Notes: generated by a model not told the origin, from the letters alone. Positions 45,669 through 54,565 are shown, numbered from the stretch's first letter. The stretch is DNA of 64,000 nt from Flexivirga aerilata (GCF_013002715.1 NZ_JABENB010000001.1:2460018-2524017), one strand, 5' to 3'. A program made the numbers and translations.

Positions 45669-46582
45669 TCACGGGACTGCAACTGGCGCTGGTCGGTGGT
45701 GGATTCATCGGCCTCGGCCTGGCATTGCTGGTGTGGCGGCTGGTGCCTGCTCAACCTGACCTCGGGGACGCCCTGGAACGTCTCTCCCCGGACCAGCCGC
45801 GTCGCGTCCGTGATCGTGCCGAGACGACCGCGCAGCCGGCGGACACGCGTGAGCGGGTCGGGCAGTGGGCGCTCAAGACGTTCCCGCCCGGCGCGTGGGC
45901 CCGCACCCCACACAGGGAGCTGGCGCTGCTGCGGATGCCGCTGACCCGCTTCTACGGCGAGAAGGTTCTGTTCGCCCTTTTCGGCCTGGTTGTCCCGCCG
46001 TTGTTGATGAGCTTCTTCGCGGTGATCGGACTGCGGCTGCCGTTCGTCATCCCGGTCGTTGCGACGCTCGTGTTCGCCGGGGTGATGTTCTTCCTGCCCG
46101 ACTACAACGCACGCGACGACGCCAAGAAAGCCCGAGACGAATTTAACCGGGCGCTGGGCGCGTACATCGATCTTGTTGCGCTGGAACGTAATTCAGGGTC
46201 GGGGTCCCGGCAGGCGATGGAAGTCGCGGCGGGTGTCGGCGACAGCTGGGTGTTCCGCAGGCTGAGCGAAGAACTCACCCGGTCACGGTGGTCGGGCGAG
46301 GCGCCCTGGGAGGCCATCAGGGCGCTGGGGCACGAGCTCGGCTTGACCGAGCTGGAGGACCTGGCCGACATCATGCGGCTGTCCGGGGAGGAAGGAACTC
46401 AGATCTACACCCAGCTGCGCGCCCGCTCGGCTTCGATGCGGACCGCGATGCTCAACTCCGAACTCGCCAAGGCCAACGAGGTAGGCGAACGGATGAGCAT
46501 CCCGATGAGCTTGCTCGGGGTGATCTTCATGGCATTGCTGATCGCGCCGGCGCTGCTGCGAGTAGTCGGGGGTGGCAGCTGA
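45665..46582 (+). CDS. tadC: TadC-like type II secretion system F-domain protein
   Basis: 305 residues. Membrane segments are near the N-terminus, around 100-150 and at the C-terminus, with the GspF domain EFNRALGAYIDLVALERNSG to MLNSELAKANEVGERMSIP. It is the second platform protein, partner of TadB. ATG 45665 overlaps the tadB stop (ATGA); an in-frame ATG at 45656 adds three residues. Confidence 0.85.
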   Translation: MITGLQLALVGGGFIGLGLALLVWRLVPAQPDLGDALERLSPDQPRRVRDRAETTAQPADTRERVGQWALKTFPPGAWARTPHRELALLRMPLTRFYGEKVLFALFGLVVPPLLMSFFAVIGLRLPFVIPVVATLVFAGVMFFLPDYNARDDAKKARDEFNRALGAYIDLVALERNSGSGSRQAMEVAAGVGDSWVFRRLSEELTRSRWSGEAPWEAIRALGHELGLTELEDLADIMRLSGEEGTQIYTQLRARSASMRTAMLNSELAKANEVGERMSIPMSLLGVIFMALLIAPALLRVVGGGS

Positions 46583-46673
46583 TCGGACCTATTGCCCCGC
46601 CACACCAGACCAACCGAACTGAACCGTCACCACACCGGGCCACCGGCCACTAACTAGAAGAAAGGCACAAACC

Positions 46674-46883
46674 ATGATTCAGCTCATCGCCACTTTGCAC
46701 ACTCTCGGCGCACGCATGCAGAACAGCCTCGACGAGGCCCGCATCACCATGCGTGACAACCAGGAGGAGGGCTCGGTCTCGATCGAGTCCGTTGTCTGGG
46801 CGGTTGCCGTGATCGCGATCGCCGGCATCGTCGTGACAGCCATCACCGCCTATGTCCGCAGCAAGTCCGGCGACATCAAGTAG
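46674..46883 (+). CDS. small Flp-pilin-like membrane protein
   Basis: 69 residues: a hydrophilic leader of about 32 residues ending in EEGSVSIES, then a single hydrophobic helix VVWAVAVIAIAGIVVTAI and a short tail with YVRSKSG. The Glu following Ser-Ile-Glu resembles the Glu5 of type IVb pilins, so this could be the structural pilin. It lies 91 bp after tadC with its own ribosome site, so it may be more strongly expressed, as expected for a major subunit. Confidence 0.65.
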   Translation: MIQLIATLHTLGARMQNSLDEARITMRDNQEEGSVSIESVVWAVAVIAIAGIVVTAITAYVRSKSGDIK

Positions 46884-46900
46884 ACGGACCGGACAGACCA

Positions 46901-47323
46901 ATGACCAGGATCGTCACGCTGTTGCGCACCCGACTCGGTCGCCGAGTCGGGGCGGAACGCGAACGCGGATCGAGCTCCATCCAGATGATTGTGCTCCTGC
47001 CTGCGCTCTTCACGGTGATGTTCCTGGGCATGCAAGCCGCACTCTGGTTCCATGCACGGTCCGTCGCGATCGCTGCGGCACAAGAAGGTGCACGCACTGC
47101 CGGTGCGCAGAACGGGTCCGCGGCGGCCGGGATCAGCGATGCTGCCTCTTTCGTCAGCGATGCCGGTGGCAGCGATGTCCTCGCCGGCGTCCACGTCAGC
47201 GGCGGCCGCTCCGGAAACCGGGCAACGGTCACCGTCAGTGGGACCTCGATGAGCATCATCCCTGGCTGGACCATCACGGTGCACCAAAGCGCCACGGTGC
47301 CGGTGGAAAGGCTCACCCGATGA
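46901..47323 (+). CDS. TadE-like minor pseudopilin
   Basis: 140 residues. After a basic leader, ERGSSSIQMIVLLPALFTVM forms the single membrane helix with the E-R-G-S-x(n) leader typical of TadE-like proteins; the external part is small and Ser/Gly-rich. TadE-like proteins are minor pilins or processing targets. Overlaps the next gene by 4 bases. Confidence 0.75.
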   Translation: MTRIVTLLRTRLGRRVGAERERGSSSIQMIVLLPALFTVMFLGMQAALWFHARSVAIAAAQEGARTAGAQNGSAAAGISDAASFVSDAGGSDVLAGVHVSGGRSGNRATVTVSGTSMSIIPGWTITVHQSATVPVERLTR

Positions 47324-47757
47324 GCTGGCTACGCATCCGTCGCGATCCGGAGGAGGGCTCGGCCGCCATCGAGGCAGCCATCGCGGTGCCAGCGTTCATG
47401 CTCTTTGTGCTGTTGGTGATCTTCGGCGGCCGGGTCGCGATGGCGCACCAAGCGGTGCAGTCAGCAGCAGCCGAAGCCGCCCGGACAGCATCACTGGAAC
47501 GGACCGAAGGAGCCGCACAGGGCAGCGGGGCCAGTGGTGCGGCGGCAAGCCTGACATCACAGGGCCTGCACTGCATCTCGCAACAGGTCGACGTCGACGC
47601 CTCCGGTTTCGCCGCTCCGGTGGGGACGCCGGCCACCATCCGGGCGACGGTTCGCTGCACTGTCGACCTGTCGGACGTGTCCGTGCCTGGTGTTCCGGGG
47701 TCGATGACGATCACCGAGACGATGACCAGCCCGCTCGACACATACCGGGAGAGATGA
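47320..47757 (+). CDS. TadE-like minor pseudopilin, second
   Basis: 145 residues. EEGSAAIEAAIAVPAFMLFV is the signature of a TadE-like N-terminus, followed by an AHQAVQSAAAEAARTASL helix and a small external domain with two cysteines (LHCISQ and VRCTVD). It is coupled to both neighbours by 4-bp overlaps. The two cysteines suggest a disulfide outside the membrane. Confidence 0.78.
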   Translation: MSWLRIRRDPEEGSAAIEAAIAVPAFMLFVLLVIFGGRVAMAHQAVQSAAAEAARTASLERTEGAAQGSGASGAAASLTSQGLHCISQQVDVDASGFAAPVGTPATIRATVRCTVDLSDVSVPGVPGSMTITETMTSPLDTYRER

Positions 47758-48200
47758 TGCAGATGGGCAAGAAGCAGCATCAGGGACTCGACCGCGAACG
47801 CGGTTCGGTAACCATCTTCATGGCCGCGGCGGCCTTCGTGATGATCGTGCTCGTAGGTCTGGCCGTCGACCTCGGCGGGCAGGTCGCTGCTCAGCAGCGC
47901 GCCCGGGATGTGGCCGGCCAGGCCGCACGTGCAGGCGGCGAGCAGGTCCTCGGTGGGCCCGCTGTCGAGGGCCAGGGTGCCCAGATCGACACCAATGCAG
48001 CGGCAGCCGCTGCCCGCAGCTACCTGGCAGCGGCCGGAGTAGACGGCACGGTTGCGGTCACGAGTAACGACACCTTGGTGGTGACGACCTCGCAGAACTA
48101 CCAGACCAAGTTCCTGTCGGTCATGGGGATCGGGAGCCTGCACGTCACCGGCCACAGCAGCGCGCGTCTGATCCGCGCGCAGAATGGAGTAGCCCGATGA
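47754..48200 (+). CDS. TadG-like pilus assembly protein (Tad N-terminal domain only)
   Basis: 148 residues. RERGSVTIFMAAAAFVMIVL is the TadG N-terminal membrane helix; the external part contains a helix with QQRARDVAGQAARAGGE. Full-length TadG has a von Willebrand-like domain, which is missing here, as is common in actinobacterial Tad loci. Overlaps neighbours by 4 bases. Confidence 0.75.
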   Translation: MMQMGKKQHQGLDRERGSVTIFMAAAAFVMIVLVGLAVDLGGQVAAQQRARDVAGQAARAGGEQVLGGPAVEGQGAQIDTNAAAAAARSYLAAAGVDGTVAVTSNDTLVVTTSQNYQTKFLSVMGIGSLHVTGHSSARLIRAQNGVAR

Positions 48201-51200
48201 GAGGCATCCGCGCCCGGCTCGCCGGACTGTTCGCCACCTTGCTGATCCTGGGCATCATCATCGGGTTGCCCCTGGTGCTGCTTGCCGTGGGAGCCAGCCC
48301 GGCGCACCTGTCGGTGCCGACGCTCGACGGCATCAAGACCGCATTGACCAACCCCGACGACGGCACTCTCGCCCTATCTGCCGTCAAAGTCATCGCTTGG
48401 GTGGCATGGGCGTTCCTGACGGTGTCGATCGTGCTGGAGATCTTCGCCCGCGCGAGAGGAGTTCGAGCACCGCAGCTGCCCGGCCTGCGCATGCCGCAGT
48501 CGGCCGCCAAGGGCATGGTCGGCATGGCCATTCTGCTGTTCACCGCCTCGCCGGTCACCGCTCAGCTGGCCAACGCCGCCCCGCTGCCCGCGTCGCAGAA
48601 CGTGACGGCCTCCTCTGTCGCCCACCCGGGCAGCAAGTCCGCCCCGCAGGCCAAGGGCACGAGCCACGGGCAGCAGGCCACCACGCCGGCAGCCACCCAC
48701 ACGGTCAAACACACGGTGCAACCCGGAGAAACCTTGTGGTCCATCGCCCGAGATCACCTGGGTTCGGGCGAGCGATACACCGAGATCGCCGCGTTGAATC
48801 ACGACGTGCTGGGCAACAAGCCAGGCTTCTTGAAACCCGGCTGGACCCTCCACTTGCCGGCACCCGCGGGGCAGACGTCAACGAGTGAGCACACCGTGAC
48901 CGTGCACGCCGGGCAGACCTTGTCCGGGATCGCGCAAAAGCAACTCGGCGACGCCAACCGATACCCCGAGATCGAAGCGGCCTCGAAGGCGATCGTGCAG
49001 CCGGGCGGCACCCACCTGACCAACCCCAACCAGATCGGCGCAGGATGGACGCTGGTCATCCCTGGCTCAACGAGCAGCGATCACGTCAAGCCCGTGATCA
49101 CCAAACACACGGCGCCAAAGCATGCGCCCGCACCGAAACACAGTGCACCGAAACACAGTGCACCGGCGACACCACCTGCGGTCCCGGCTCCTACCCATCA
49201 GGCGCCCGCACCGAAGGCCACGCACGAAACCCCAGCGCCGTCGCAAACGCACAGCACGCCGACGCCGACACAGTCCGCGGATCAGCAGACCGTTCCGCAC
49301 GAGGCCCAGCTGGACCAACAGCACGCGAGCAGCGCGCCCTGGATGCTGACCGGCCTCACGGGCGCCGGCGCGATCCTGGCGGGTTCGGCGTGGCTCACGC
49401 TGCGCCGGCGTCGTCGCACCCAGTTCCGAGCCCGCCGTCCGGGGCGCACGATCGCCGTACCGGAGCCCGAGCTGGCACCGGTCGAGAAGACCATCACCGT
49501 TGTCGGTGCGACGTCGGCTCCCACGGTCGAGCAGATGGACACGCTGCTGCGGAGTCTGGCGGCCCACGCCACAGACGCCGGGTTGGCACTGCCGCCGGTC
49601 GCCGCGGTTGAACTCGGCACCACACAGATCGTGGTGCACCTGAGCAGCCCGAGCTCCCTGCCCGAGCCATGGGAAGGCACCGACGATCGGCTGCACTGGG
49701 TGTGCCCGGCTGATGGCCTTGCCGGTGTGCCCGCCGACCTGGACCAGGACCAGCCTGCGCCCTACCCGCTCCTGGTCACGATCGGTTCCAGCGACGATGA
49801 CCGCGTGTGGCTGCTCAACTGCGAGGACCTCGCCGCGATCAACCTGACGGGAGACGCCACCTACGCGCGCGACTTCGCCCGGTACCTCGCGGCAGAACTC
49901 GCGCTGAACCCGTGGTCGGCCGGCGTCACGGTCGACTGCATCGGCGTTGCCAGCGAAGTCGCCGGGCTGAACCCCGAGCGGGTCCGCTACCACGACGCGT
50001 CCGGTGACGCTGCCGCGGAGGCCGTCGCCGATGCCGTGGCGATGATCGACCGCGCCGAAGCGCAACAGGTCGACGTGGCAACCGGCCGCGGCAGCAAAGC
50101 CGATGACGATGTGTGGCCCGCCCGGCTTCTGCTGGTTGATGCCGACCGGACTGCGGATCGGAAGGTCGTCGACCAGCTGCTCGACCTGGTCGAGCAGCAC
50201 AGCGGAAAGACCGGCACCGCGATCGTGGTGTCAGCCACGCAGAGCGAAGAACCCCCGACTGGAACCGTGCTCAACCTCAGCTCCACCGGGCGGCTGACGA
50301 TGCCTCGCGCCGGCCTGGACCTGGTGGCGGTCGGACTGACCGCCGACGAGGCCAAGGGTTGCGCCACGCTGTTCGCGAACAGCGAGGTCCTCGATGACGT
50401 CGAGATCCCGGTCGACAAGGACGCCACCGACGGATGGCGGTCGTTCACCAATGAGGCCGGCGCGCTGCGGGAGGAGCACACTAAGCCGCGCGAGGACCGC
50501 GACGACGAGACAGCCGAGAGCGTGCTTGACGCCGAGGACGCCGATTACGTCGCCGCGGCCGCGACGACCGAAGAAGACCTGAAAGCGCTGGCCCCACAGG
50601 TCCCGGCCCAGGTCCGGGCAGACATCGAAGCCGCCGACCCGACCCTCGATGACGACGTCACGGCCTGGTTCAACGACGATTGTCCGTTGCCGCGTCTGAC
50701 TCTGCTGGGCCCGATCCATGCACGAACGCACGGCTCCGCCGTGGCGGTGGCCAAGCGCAAGCCCTACGCCACCGAGCTGCTGGCGTACCTGGCAACACGG
50801 CCCTATGGTGCGACCCCGGCCCAACTGGCTGAGGCGTTCGACCTCACCGAGGGACGGGCCCGCAGTGACATCAAGATGGTGCGCGACTGGCTTGGGGTGA
50901 ACCCACGCACCGGCAAAAAGCACCTGCCGAACGCACGCGAATCGGCAGCAGCCAAATGCCGCGGCGTCGGGGTGTACGAGGTGGAGGACATCCTGGTCGA
51001 CATCGACCTGTTCCGCAGGTTGCGCGCCCGAGGTGAGGCCCGCGGCGGGAGCGAGGGCATCGCCGATCTGCTACGTGCCCTCCAGCTGGTCGACGGTCGG
51101 CCCTTCGATCAGATGCGCCCCGGCGGCGGAGAGTGGTTGGCCGGTGGCGACCGGATCGATCACCACATGAACGCCGCCATCGTCGACGTCGCGCACATGG

Positions 51201-51472
51201 TCACCACCTCGTGCTTGGAATCCGGAGATCTTGTCCGTGCCCGGGCGGCGGCCGAGATCGCCACCGCTGTCGCACCCGACTCAGAAATCGCCAAGCTCGA
51301 CCTGGTCGCCGTGTTCGAGGCCGAAGGCCACCGAGCCGACGCCGAGCGGATCCTGCGCGACGAGGTCTGCAACCGGTCAGACGACGGTGGGGCACCCGTC
51401 GAGCTGTCCGAGCGGACCGAGGCGATCATCCGTAACCACGAGTGGCTCAACCCGGACCGGGCGGCCAGCTGA
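48197..51472 (+). CDS. giant LysM membrane protein with C-terminal winged-helix/BTAD regulator part
   Basis: 1091 residues. Membrane segments near 12-32, 62-82, 107-125 and 382-402. Two LysM domains (about 172-221, HTVQPGETLWSIARDHLGSG; and 232-289) lie before a Pro/His/Lys-rich linker of APKH-type repeats (303-345). The last membrane helix ends in TLRRRRRTQF, so the following 680 residues should be cytoplasmic. Residues 425-850 are an unrecognised alpha/beta region; 855-925 look like an OmpR/SARP-type winged helix (FDLTEGRARSDIKMVRDWLG) and 960-1080 like the bacterial transcriptional activator domain. It would link peptidoglycan binding outside to a regulator-like domain inside. It ends the Tad operon core. 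Confidence 0.75.
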   Translation: MRGIRARLAGLFATLLILGIIIGLPLVLLAVGASPAHLSVPTLDGIKTALTNPDDGTLALSAVKVIAWVAWAFLTVSIVLEIFARARGVRAPQLPGLRMPQSAAKGMVGMAILLFTASPVTAQLANAAPLPASQNVTASSVAHPGSKSAPQAKGTSHGQQATTPAATHTVKHTVQPGETLWSIARDHLGSGERYTEIAALNHDVLGNKPGFLKPGWTLHLPAPAGQTSTSEHTVTVHAGQTLSGIAQKQLGDANRYPEIEAASKAIVQPGGTHLTNPNQIGAGWTLVIPGSTSSDHVKPVITKHTAPKHAPAPKHSAPKHSAPATPPAVPAPTHQAPAPKATHETPAPSQTHSTPTPTQSADQQTVPHEAQLDQQHASSAPWMLTGLTGAGAILAGSAWLTLRRRRRTQFRARRPGRTIAVPEPELAPVEKTITVVGATSAPTVEQMDTLLRSLAAHATDAGLALPPVAAVELGTTQIVVHLSSPSSLPEPWEGTDDRLHWVCPADGLAGVPADLDQDQPAPYPLLVTIGSSDDDRVWLLNCEDLAAINLTGDATYARDFARYLAAELALNPWSAGVTVDCIGVASEVAGLNPERVRYHDASGDAAAEAVADAVAMIDRAEAQQVDVATGRGSKADDDVWPARLLLVDADRTADRKVVDQLLDLVEQHSGKTGTAIVVSATQSEEPPTGTVLNLSSTGRLTMPRAGLDLVAVGLTADEAKGCATLFANSEVLDDVEIPVDKDATDGWRSFTNEAGALREEHTKPREDRDDETAESVLDAEDADYVAAAATTEEDLKALAPQVPAQVRADIEAADPTLDDDVTAWFNDDCPLPRLTLLGPIHARTHGSAVAVAKRKPYATELLAYLATRPYGATPAQLAEAFDLTEGRARSDIKMVRDWLGVNPRTGKKHLPNARESAAAKCRGVGVYEVEDILVDIDLFRRLRARGEARGGSEGIADLLRALQLVDGRPFDQMRPGGGEWLAGGDRIDHHMNAAIVDVAHMVTTSCLESGDLVRARAAAEIATAVAPDSEIAKLDLVAVFEAEGHRADAERILRDEVCNRSDDGGAPVELSERTEAIIRNHEWLNPDRAAS

Positions 51473-52003
51473 TGGCCGCCGAACGGTTCGACCCGACGTC
51501 CGAACGGGCAGCGGTCGCGGTGCGGGTCCGCAGGGTCAGCGGCGATCTCACCGGCCAGCGCGATGTCGACGCACTGGTCAACACGTGGAACCGCAACTAC
51601 ATGCCACGCTGGTTGCTGTACCCAAGCGGGGTCAGCAGGGCACTGAAGCGACATACCGGGACAGGACCATGGGAAGCAGCTCGCCGGCGCCGGATTGCTT
51701 CTCTCCGGCGGGTGCGTGGTCACCGATGCGGGCGAGCTGAGCACAGACCTGAAGCTCATCCACGTGGCCGGACTCAACCTCCGATGGAGAGCCACCGAGG
51801 CCACCATCCAAACATCGGTTCACTCGGCCATCCGGGCGGCAAGCATCTACCGGATGCAGCGCATCGCGATGCCACTGATCGGGGCAGGGTCGGGCGGCCT
51901 TGATCGGGCGACCTCATTGCGGTGCATCAAAGAGACGCTGAGTGAGTACAACGTTGGCGACCCACTCGAGGTGCTGGTCGTCGAACCCGACCGGAATGCC
52001 TGA
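51472..52003 (+). pseudogene. macro-domain protein gene with a frameshift
   Basis: The first part (from ATG 51472, overlapping the previous stop by one base) reads VSGDLTGQRDVDALVNTWNR and LLYPSGVSRALKRHTG, the N-terminal macro-domain motifs. The frame then changes near 51671-51673 (a GGG run, likely one extra G): the next frame gives KQLAGAGLLLSGGCVVTDAG, LIHVAGLNLRW and MPLIGAGSGGLD, the C-terminal macro-domain motifs, to the stop at 52003. Joined, about 176 residues. Macro domains bind or hydrolyse ADP-ribose. The original protein would have followed the LysM protein in the operon. Confidence 0.75.
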
Positions 52004-52112
52004 AGCTCGACGCGGCGAGCATGGCAAATGACGTCACACCCAGCACAGACGATGGCCTGACCTGCGACCCGATCGCCAGGCCAGACCCTGATCGACATTG
52101 GAGCTCGGCACC

Positions 52113-52184
52113 ATGGCACAGCCTGCGAACGAACCGGAACCCGAACACGAGGACGACGTGGACGCTATTGGAGGTGGGCGATGA
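52113..52184 (+). CDS. possible 23-residue acidic peptide
   Basis: ATG 52113 begins MAQPANEPEPEHEDDVDAIG and ends in an ATGA overlap with the next gene. It is too short to prove; it may act only as a translated leader for coupling. Confidence 0.25.
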   Translation: MAQPANEPEPEHEDDVDAIGGGR

Positions 52185-52555
52185 ACGTCAGCGCCGGCCA
52201 GGGAAAAGGGCCATTTGACCCGGGTGACGTCGAGAAGCCGACGCAGGACGTGGTGACGCACCTAGCGCTGTTGGTGCCGGGCATCGGTCCGGTGACCGTG
52301 GACCGTCTGGACGGGCACGCCCTGCGACTGGAACGACGCGACGTGGTGCTGTTCTCCCGGTACTCCGGTCGGCTCGAGCTCCTGGACCCGGCTGCGTTGT
52401 CGCAGGGCTACGACGCCAACGGAACGCTTACCGTCGTCGACGACAGCGGTACCCGGTATGTCTTCCCGTCCGGTGGCTGGCCGGGCATCAGGTTCACCGT
52501 GACTGAGGCACGGTCAGCACGAGTTGGTGGCAACGGCTCGGGAGGTGGCCGGTGA
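52181..52555 (+). CDS. hypothetical protein of the Tad/accessory region
   Basis: 124 residues, no recognised family. The middle (LLVPGIGPVTVDRLDGHALR and RYVFPSGGWPGIRFTVTEA) looks beta-rich. No signal peptide or membrane helix. Overlaps the next gene by one base (TGATG), so they are coupled. It probably continues the operon that starts at 40106. Confidence 0.55.
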   Translation: MNVSAGQGKGPFDPGDVEKPTQDVVTHLALLVPGIGPVTVDRLDGHALRLERRDVVLFSRYSGRLELLDPAALSQGYDANGTLTVVDDSGTRYVFPSGGWPGIRFTVTEARSARVGGNGSGGGR

Positions 52556-53031
52556 TGGGCGGCCGCGGAGTCTTTGATCTCGGCGGACTCGCTCCGCAGC
52601 CCGACGAAGCCGAACAGCTGCAGATCCTCGCCGACGCCGGGATCAGCGCCGAGGCCGTAGATCTGGTGGTGCAAGCCCGCATTACGCACGAGCACGAGCG
52701 CGCGCTTGAGGACGTCAGGGTGTTGCGGGCGGCAGAGAATGCGCTCTACCGGCATGCCGACGTCGGCATGCCGGTACCCGAGCAGGACCGGTGGGACAAA
52801 GGCACCAAGGTCACCGAGACGGACGATTCTGGCGCCCGGCGGATGCTGGCCGCGGCGATCGCGTCGGCCGAGACCACAGCCAGCGCCGTCGACACATCGG
52901 AACAAGTCGCGCAGACGCGCAGCGCAACGATCGGCGGTATGTGCCGGCGCGAGGCCGAGGGGAAGCACGCGGACAACCTGCAGTTGATCGATGGCGCGCG
53001 ACCGCGCGGGCGCACCGGCACATGGATGTGA
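52555..53031 (+). CDS. hypothetical alpha-helical protein
   Basis: 158 residues, mostly helical and charged (ARITHEHERALEDVRVLRAA). No family is recognised. Start at ATG 52555 overlaps the previous stop; a GTG one codon earlier is equally usable. One cysteine pair is absent, so it is unlikely to bind metal. Co-transcribed with its neighbour. Confidence 0.55.
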   Translation: MGGRGVFDLGGLAPQPDEAEQLQILADAGISAEAVDLVVQARITHEHERALEDVRVLRAAENALYRHADVGMPVPEQDRWDKGTKVTETDDSGARRMLAAAIASAETTASAVDTSEQVAQTRSATIGGMCRREAEGKHADNLQLIDGARPRGRTGTWM

Positions 53032-53094
53032 CGCCGGCGCCACCGATAAGGAGTGCCCGGTATGACAATTTCCATTGAGGGGGGGGGGAAGCCC

Positions 53095-53242
53095 ATGGCA
53101 CATCACGATCATCAGAGTTCGGCAATGCAGCCGGGTAAGGGACACTTCCAGGTCGCGCACGAGTGGCTGACCGGGAGGGTGGAAGATCCCCGCAGGCTGG
53201 ATCCTTTGCTGGAGGATCTGGTCGCGTTGTCGTACGCCGATC
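53095..53242 (+). pseudogene. 5' part of a small gene interrupted by the mercury transposon
   Basis: Begins MAHHDHQSSAMQPGKGHF at ATG 53095, directly after a run of ten G residues (53079-53088) that includes the ribosome site. The frame is cut after LLEDLVALSYAD by the transposon. Joining 53242 to 63856 (removing the transposon and one CGATC copy) keeps the frame open to a stop at 63944, giving 78 residues. No family is recognised. In the present state translation would run into the inverted repeat and stop at 53346. Confidence 0.65.
53238..53242 (+). repeat. target-site duplication CGATC, left copy
   Basis: The 5 bases immediately outside the left inverted repeat are identical to the 5 bases outside the right one (63851-63855). 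Five-base duplications are the rule for Tn3-family transposition. Confidence 0.85.
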
Positions 53243-53283
53243 CGGGGTCGAGGAACAACGGAACAGTGGTTAGCGGTAGCCGC
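53243..53283 (+). repeat. left terminal inverted repeat of the Tn3-family transposon
   Basis: 41 bp, starting cggggtcgagg and containing the Tn3-type block ending ggttagcggtagccgc. It matches the complement of 63810-63850 except for one C/T difference at the seventh base. Confidence 0.9.
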
Positions 53284-53351
53284 TGCCTGCGGCGGCTGGT
53301 AACGGTGCTGTCACCAGCCGCAATCAAACTGATTCGTACGGGGTGATGACG

Positions 53352-53951
53352 TCAGTCGTCTGACGGACTGCCTTCGGGTTCTCCGGCGCGTTTGACCGCG
53401 CGGTAGACGGTGGAGCGGCCCACATTGAACAAGTCGGCCAGCTCGGCCGAGGTGTGCTTGCCACCGCGCCACAGCTCAACCAGGTGCGCCTCCTGGGCGG
53501 CCTTGAGCTTGGGTTCCTTGCCCCGCAGCCGGCCCTTGGCCTTGGCGACCTTCATCCCTTCCCTGGTGCGCATCCGAATTAGGTCCGACTCAAACTCAGC
53601 AATCATCGCCAGAACGTTGAACAGCAGCCGGCCGACGGGGTCCGTCGGGTCGTGCACGGAGCCGCCGATGTTCAGCTTGACCTCGGCGGCGGTGAGTTCT
53701 TCGACGATGTTGCGGGCGTCGGTCAAGGACCGGGCGAGCCGGTCCAGTTTGGTCACGACGAGGGTGTCGCCGGTGTGGCATGCGGCCAGGGCCTCGCGTA
53801 GCCCGGGTCGAGCTCGGTTGGTGCCGGTCAGGCCGTGGTCGACGTAGATCCGTTCCGGCTGTACCCCGAGGGCCTCGAGCGCGTTGCGTTGGGCGGTGAG
53901 GTCCTGGTCGTCGGTGGAGCAGCGGGCGTACCCGACGAGCATTCTGGCCAT
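53352..53951 (-). CDS. tnpR: serine resolvase TnpR
   Basis: 199 residues. The catalytic domain opens MARMLVGYARCSTDDQDL with nucleophile Ser12; VTKLDRLARSLTDARNIVE and GRLLFNVLAMIAEFESDLI are the usual family blocks. The C-terminal HTH (TSAELADLFNVGRSTVYRAV) binds the res site. It resolves cointegrates formed during replicative transposition. Its 5' end faces the 308-bp intergenic region where res is expected. Confidence 0.92.
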   Translation of the reverse strand: MARMLVGYARCSTDDQDLTAQRNALEALGVQPERIYVDHGLTGTNRARPGLREALAACHTGDTLVVTKLDRLARSLTDARNIVEELTAAEVKLNIGGSVHDPTDPVGRLLFNVLAMIAEFESDLIRMRTREGMKVAKAKGRLRGKEPKLKAAQEAHLVELWRGGKHTSAELADLFNVGRSTVYRAVKRAGEPEGSPSDD

Positions 53952-54259
53952 CCGGTGACTGTACCGGTTGAGCGGCCTTCACCGGGCATTAAATCGGGCG
54001 GGTCTTACGGGATTGACTGATCGCTGGGGCTCTGCGAAATCGACGGCATCGCGGATCCACTGGGATGTGTTCCGTTGAGGGTTCCTGTTGCGGCGACTGA
54101 CCGGGAGCCCGGAACATGCCTCTGGCCAGCTCGCCCGGCCGGTCTCGTCGTATCTGTCCGAGCGACTCGCTAACGGGTCCAGACGTGATTGATGGCGAGT
54201 GACCGCGCAATACTGGATTCCCTCGACACCGAAGCCGGCTCGACGATGAGGAGCGCTTG
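53952..54259. promoter_or_regulatory. candidate res site and tnpR promoter region
   Basis: 308 bp between divergent tnpR and the zinc-finger gene. An ACTCGC...GCGAGT inverted pair spans 54165-54200 (36 bp), a size that fits one resolvase-binding subsite. Other subsites could not be defined by eye. No gene is seen. Confidence 0.4.
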
Positions 54260-54565
54260 ATGACAGCACAGACAGAGCTGCAGGATCCCTCAGCGGGCAG
54301 GTCGGAGTGCTGGTGCTGTGGCGTGGTCGAAGACCCAGATCGGTTCGTGCACCTCGGCAATCATCCTGAGGTGACGGTGTGCACCCGATGCGCCCATTCG
54401 CTACACACCTGGGCTTGGGAGTTGGAAGATCAGGCCAAGACGGGGCCGGCTGTCCGCGCGCGGGATGCGTTTCGAAGGCTGCGCGCTCACGGTATGGAGC
54501 ACGGGTGGCATCACAATCGGGTCATCGGCAAGCCGCTGCGCTGGCTGGGTAAGCATCTGCCGTGA
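54260..54565 (+). CDS. small zinc-finger-like protein of the transposon
   Basis: 101 residues. CWCCGVV and CTRC form a four-cysteine zinc finger of about 30 residues (including VHLGNHPEVTV between the pairs), followed by a helical, Arg/His-rich tail. No family is recognised. It is divergent from tnpR and may be a regulator or metal-binding accessory. It is a plausible cargo gene; the start ATG follows GAGGAGCG. Confidence 0.6.
   Translation: MTAQTELQDPSAGRSECWCCGVVEDPDRFVHLGNHPEVTVCTRCAHSLHTWAWELEDQAKTGPAVRARDAFRRLRAHGMEHGWHHNRVIGKPLRWLGKHLP

Noticed and set aside
49122..49350. Short tandem sequence in the LysM gene as a regulatory repeat
   Set aside because: The repeated aaacacagtgcaccg units simply encode the low-complexity APKHSAPKHSAP linker.
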